Assembly: GCA_002049455.2 (NCBI GenBank) | Contig: KV918781.1 | Span: 62,001-126,000 of the forward strand | Direction of reading: 5' to 3' | Origin: Porphyra umbilicalis | Taxonomy: Eukaryota > Rhodophyta > Bangiophyceae > Bangiales > Bangiaceae | Length of the DNA stretch: 64,000 bases | Part shown: positions 61,119 through 64,000 of the stretch, in pieces | How the letters are laid out: the number at the start of each line of letters is the position of its first letter | How positions within the stretch are numbered: position 1 is the stretch's first letter | Translations under genes and position numbers: made by a program | The notes under the pieces: generated by a model | Seen by the model: the letters and a program-made list of their open reading frames with translations, nothing else | Told to the model about the DNA's origin: nothing | The model's database searches: none

Positions 61119-64000
61119 ATGTCGGACTACGGCCGCCTTAGCGGCCCACGGTTCGCGCAGCTGGACGACGATTACAAGGTGTGGACGGCGTACCAGCGTG
61201 CGCAGCTCAAGAAAGAGAAGCTGTGGACGGCCGTCGTGACGGACCGCCCTGCTTCTGGTTCGGACGACAAGAAGTCCGACCCGGTGGTCGAAGCGTGGGA
61301 CGCCATGAACGAGGCGGCGCTGGCGACCATCCAGATGTCGGTCAAGCCCGTGCATCTCAACACGGTCACGTCGGTTGACACGGCCAAGGAGACGTGGGAC
61401 GCGCTCAAGGTCATGTTCGAGGCACGTGACAATGCGCAGCTGCTGCGGCTCATGGACGAGCTCAGCAGCCTGCAGAAGGGCGACGACGAAAACATCATCA
61501 AGTTTGCGTCGCGCGCCAAGATGATCCGGGACAGGCTTGCCATGCTCGGAAACCCGGTGGACGACAACACGCTCGCACTGCGTGTCTTGTCGGGGCTTCC
61601 GTCAGAGTACGGGATGCTCAGGACGGTCTTGGAGAACAAGGACACCAAGCTCGTCATGTCGGACGTGACGGCTAAGCTGCTGCAAGTGGAGCAGCGGAGC
61701 ATCACCGTCGCCGCGTCGAAGCCTTCTGGCAGTGTCAAGTCACAAGCCTTTGCTGCAGCGGCGCACAAAAAGTCGTTTGACAAGAAGTCGATCGTGTGCT
61801 TCTACTGCAACAAGAAAGGGCACATGCAGCGCGACTGCTACAAGAAGAAGGCGGATGAGGCCAAGGGCAACGGCAAGCCCGGCGGTGGTGGTCGTGAAGG
61901 CGGCCAAGGCGGCGGGCCCCACGCGGGTGCCGCTCTGGCCTACACTGCTTTCACCGGCAATGCCGGGAGCAGCAAGGCTCACGGGAGCACACGCGGGTTG
62001 TCAACCTGGGTGCTCGACTCTGGCGCAACCAACCACATGGCCGCCGGGGATAAGGGCTTCACCGTCCGGACGGCGGGAAGCGGGGCCGAGGTCACTCTGG
62101 CCAACGGCGATAAGGTGCCCATCAAGGGGCACGGCCACGTCTCCATGGACGTTGGCAAAGGAAACACCAAGACGCGCATGGTGCTCGGGGAGGCTATGCT
62201 CGTTCCGGACCTGACTAGCAACCTGCTGTCGGTTCGAGCAGTCGACCGCAATCGAGGTGCGGTGGTGTTGGTCGACAACGCCTGCTACATTCTTAGCGAC
62301 GGGGATGCTGTACGCTTGAGCGGGGTGCTCGACAAGGCGTCGGTGGTCGGCAAGGTGAACGACCTGGAGCAGTATGTGCTCAAGGTGACGACGGTCCAGG
62401 CGTCGGCTAACGCGGCATCCACGCGCATAGCCGGGGAGGCGGAGCTGTGGCACCGTCGGTTCAACCACTTAGGGTTAGAGAACCTCAAGCGGGCGGCCAC
62501 AATGGTCGACGGCATGCCGTCGTCCGTGGCAGACGCCAAGCGCGTCATTGGCACTGTGTGTGTGCCGTGTGTGGACGGCAAGATGGTTCAGGCGCCGAGC
62601 CCCCGCTCATCTACAGCGACGACCAAGTGCGAGCTGGTGCACACCGACATTGGTGGCCCACTCACGGAGTCGCTGGGTGGTTCCATCTACTTTATGACGG
62701 CGCTGGCGGACTCCACGGGGTTCATCACGGCAACGCCTATCAAGACGAAAGGGATGGCACCGCAGGTTCTCAAGACGCGTATCAAGCAGCTTGAGACGCT
62801 AACGGGAGTCAAGGTCAAGCGCGTCCGTCATGACGGTGCCAAGGAGTACGTCATCAACGACCTCAAGGCATGGTACGAGGACAAGGGCATCACGTCGGAG
62901 ATGACAGCGCCGTACAAGTCACAGCAGAACGGCAAAGCGGAGCGGGTTAACCGCACGCTGATGGAGCGCTTGCGTGCTGCTCTGCTCGATGCCGGAGCGG
63001 AGGAAGGCCTGTGGGCCGAGGCGTTGGCCTCTGTCGTCCATGTGCTCAACCGGTCCCCCAGGACGGGGCTGGACGTAACACCGCTGGAGGCCCTAACGGG
63101 TCGACGCCCCAACGTCGCGGGATTCCGCGTTTGGGGGAGTCAGGCGTGGCCGCTCAAGCCCAAGAAGCAGCAACGCAAGCTGGAGCCAAGGACCGACGTC
63201 GGCCGCTTTGTCGGCTACACGGTCGGTGGCAAGGCCTACCGCATCCTCGAGGACGAGACGAACCAAGTCTTTGAGCGTCGAGACGTGCTGATGGAGGAGA
63301 ACCCGGCTAAGGTCGAGGCGTCGGCAGTCGGGTCAAGCGCTGGTCCCCGGCTGACTGCGGACTATGACGGCGACAAGGAGGACGCCACGGAAGGGGCAAT
63401 GGACATGCTCGACGCTGAACGCGGGCGAGAGGTCGAGTATGCCCCCGACGACACCTCCGACAGCGATGACGAAGGCAGTGCTCCCTCCCTTTCTGAAGAT
63501 AGCGAGGAGGAAGACGAGGACGGCCCCGACGGCTCGATACCGGCGGTCGGTCAAGGACCTGCTACCTCTGACAGCGCCGCACCTGGGCCTCGTCGCTCGA
63601 AACGAAAGCCAGCTCCCAAGGTAACATGGTGGGAGAAGGAACCCAAGGCGTACCTGGCAAGCGGTACCAGGTCCTCGGCTGAAGCGGGTTGCGACCTGCA
63701 CAAGCCCCCTGTGAACGAGAAGGAGGCGCGTGCTCGTCCTGATTGGCCGCGGTGGAAGCAGGCCATCAAGGAAGAAGTGGCAGCACACAAGAAGCTTGGC
63801 ACCTGGTCCAAGATCAAGGTTAACAACAAGAAGCAAAAGGCCATCAAGACGCGATTCGTGTTCGACATCAAGCACGACGCGGAAGGCAAGATGACGCGCT
63901 ACAAGGCCCGACTCGTGGCCCAAGGCTTCAACCAAGTGCCGGGGCGGGACTTTGACGAGACGTGGGCGCCGGTGCCCAACGCGGCTACCACACGGGCCCT
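61119..64000 (+). CDS. Ty1/copia Gag-Pol polyprotein, 3' end beyond the window
   Basis: ATG 61119 opens 960 uninterrupted codons that leave the window still open. In order: a UBN2-type Gag with ETWDALKVMFE and SGLPSEYGML; a zinc knuckle CFYCNKKGHMQRDC from residue 227; protease WVLDSGATNHM (Asp300); the pre-integrase zinc site LWHRRFNHLG with CVPC; integrase HTDIGG (Asp510), RHDGAKEY (Asp572) and YKSQQNGKAERVNRT (Glu608), spacing D-61-D-35-E; an acidic linker near 760-800; and the start of reverse transcriptase with TRYKARLVAQGFNQVPGRDF and DETWAPV. RNase H would follow downstream. Gag and Pol share one frame, as in plant copia elements. No stop or frameshift is seen, so the element may be recent and functional. 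Confidence 0.96.
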   Translation, partial: MSDYGRLSGPRFAQLDDDYKVWTAYQRAQLKKEKLWTAVVTDRPASGSDDKKSDPVVEAWDAMNEAALATIQMSVKPVHLNTVTSVDTAKETWDALKVMFEARDNAQLLRLMDELSSLQKGDDENIIKFASRAKMIRDRLAMLGNPVDDNTLALRVLSGLPSEYGMLRTVLENKDTKLVMSDVTAKLLQVEQRSITVAASKPSGSVKSQAFAAAAHKKSFDKKSIVCFYCNKKGHMQRDCYKKKADEAKGNGKPGGGGREGGQGGGPHAGAALAYTAFTGNAGSSKAHGSTRGLSTWVLDSGATNHMAAGDKGFTVRTAGSGAEVTLANGDKVPIKGHGHVSMDVGKGNTKTRMVLGEAMLVPDLTSNLLSVRAVDRNRGAVVLVDNACYILSDGDAVRLSGVLDKASVVGKVNDLEQYVLKVTTVQASANAASTRIAGEAELWHRRFNHLGLENLKRAATMVDGMPSSVADAKRVIGTVCVPCVDGKMVQAPSPRSSTATTKCELVHTDIGGPLTESLGGSIYFMTALADSTGFITATPIKTKGMAPQVLKTRIKQLETLTGVKVKRVRHDGAKEYVINDLKAWYEDKGITSEMTAPYKSQQNGKAERVNRTLMERLRAALLDAGAEEGLWAEALASVVHVLNRSPRTGLDVTPLEALTGRRPNVAGFRVWGSQAWPLKPKKQQRKLEPRTDVGRFVGYTVGGKAYRILEDETNQVFERRDVLMEENPAKVEASAVGSSAGPRLTADYDGDKEDATEGAMDMLDAERGREVEYAPDDTSDSDDEGSAPSLSEDSEEEDEDGPDGSIPAVGQGPATSDSAAPGPRRSKRKPAPKVTWWEKEPKAYLASGTRSSAEAGCDLHKPPVNEKEARARPDWPRWKQAIKEEVAAHKKLGTWSKIKVNNKKQKAIKTRFVFDIKHDAEGKMTRYKARLVAQGFNQVPGRDFDETWAPVPNAATTRA

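Overview
The window is nuclear DNA from a GC-rich eukaryote. The evidence is a spliced gene with three GT-AG introns, an intron-less tRNA-Pro with A and B boxes, a Ty1/copia retrotransposon primed by initiator tRNA, and many TIR elements with TA target sites. Very high GC3, Ala/Gly-rich proteins and heavy repeat content fit an alga, perhaps a bangiophyte red alga. That placement is an inference, since nothing here fixes the species.

Layout. 1-16 kb: mostly no recognisable genes, with a tRNA-Pro(AGG), AT-richer MITE-like repeats (family B and B'), degenerate GC-rich ORFs and simple tandem repeats. 16.4-29.7 kb: dense repeat territory. It holds a 1.7-kb TIR element studded with the palindrome TGATTTAAATCA, nested copies of families A, C, D and H, an eIF3m pseudogene fragment, a 240-bp MITE and one intact host gene, a four-exon microsomal glutathione S-transferase 3 (MAPEG). 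29.7-35 kb: a 139-bp tandem array fused to a broken coiled-coil ORF, then two unidentified plus-strand ORFs. 35-39.1 kb: an ATAD2/Yta7-like AAA ATPase on the minus strand with a truncated duplicate beside it. 40-46 kb: a Fanzor (eukaryotic TnpB-like, RNA-guided nuclease) locus on the plus strand, split over several frames and followed at once by a row of perfect small hairpins that may be its guide-RNA scaffold. 46-57.2 kb: a second nested stack of A, B and D elements, a Tc1/mariner-like 0.8-kb element, a Gly/Ala-rich minus-strand ORF and a 1.2-kb near-palindrome. 57.2-60.5 kb: a complete DNA transposon with 18-bp perfect TIRs and a transposase-like ORF carrying one TAG. 60.5-64 kb: the 5' LTR, primer-binding site and intact Gag-Pol reading frame of a Ty1/copia element that runs off the window.

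The Fanzor locus with its 3' hairpins is the most interesting system. Second is family A, which inserted at several sites whose empty versions can be read elsewhere in this same window and which shows no target-site duplication longer than 1 bp. Several ORFs break near G or C homopolymers, so assembly indels should be excluded before calling those genes dead. Host genes with confident identity are few: tRNA-Pro, MGST3, the ATAD2-like ATPase and the eIF3m remnant.
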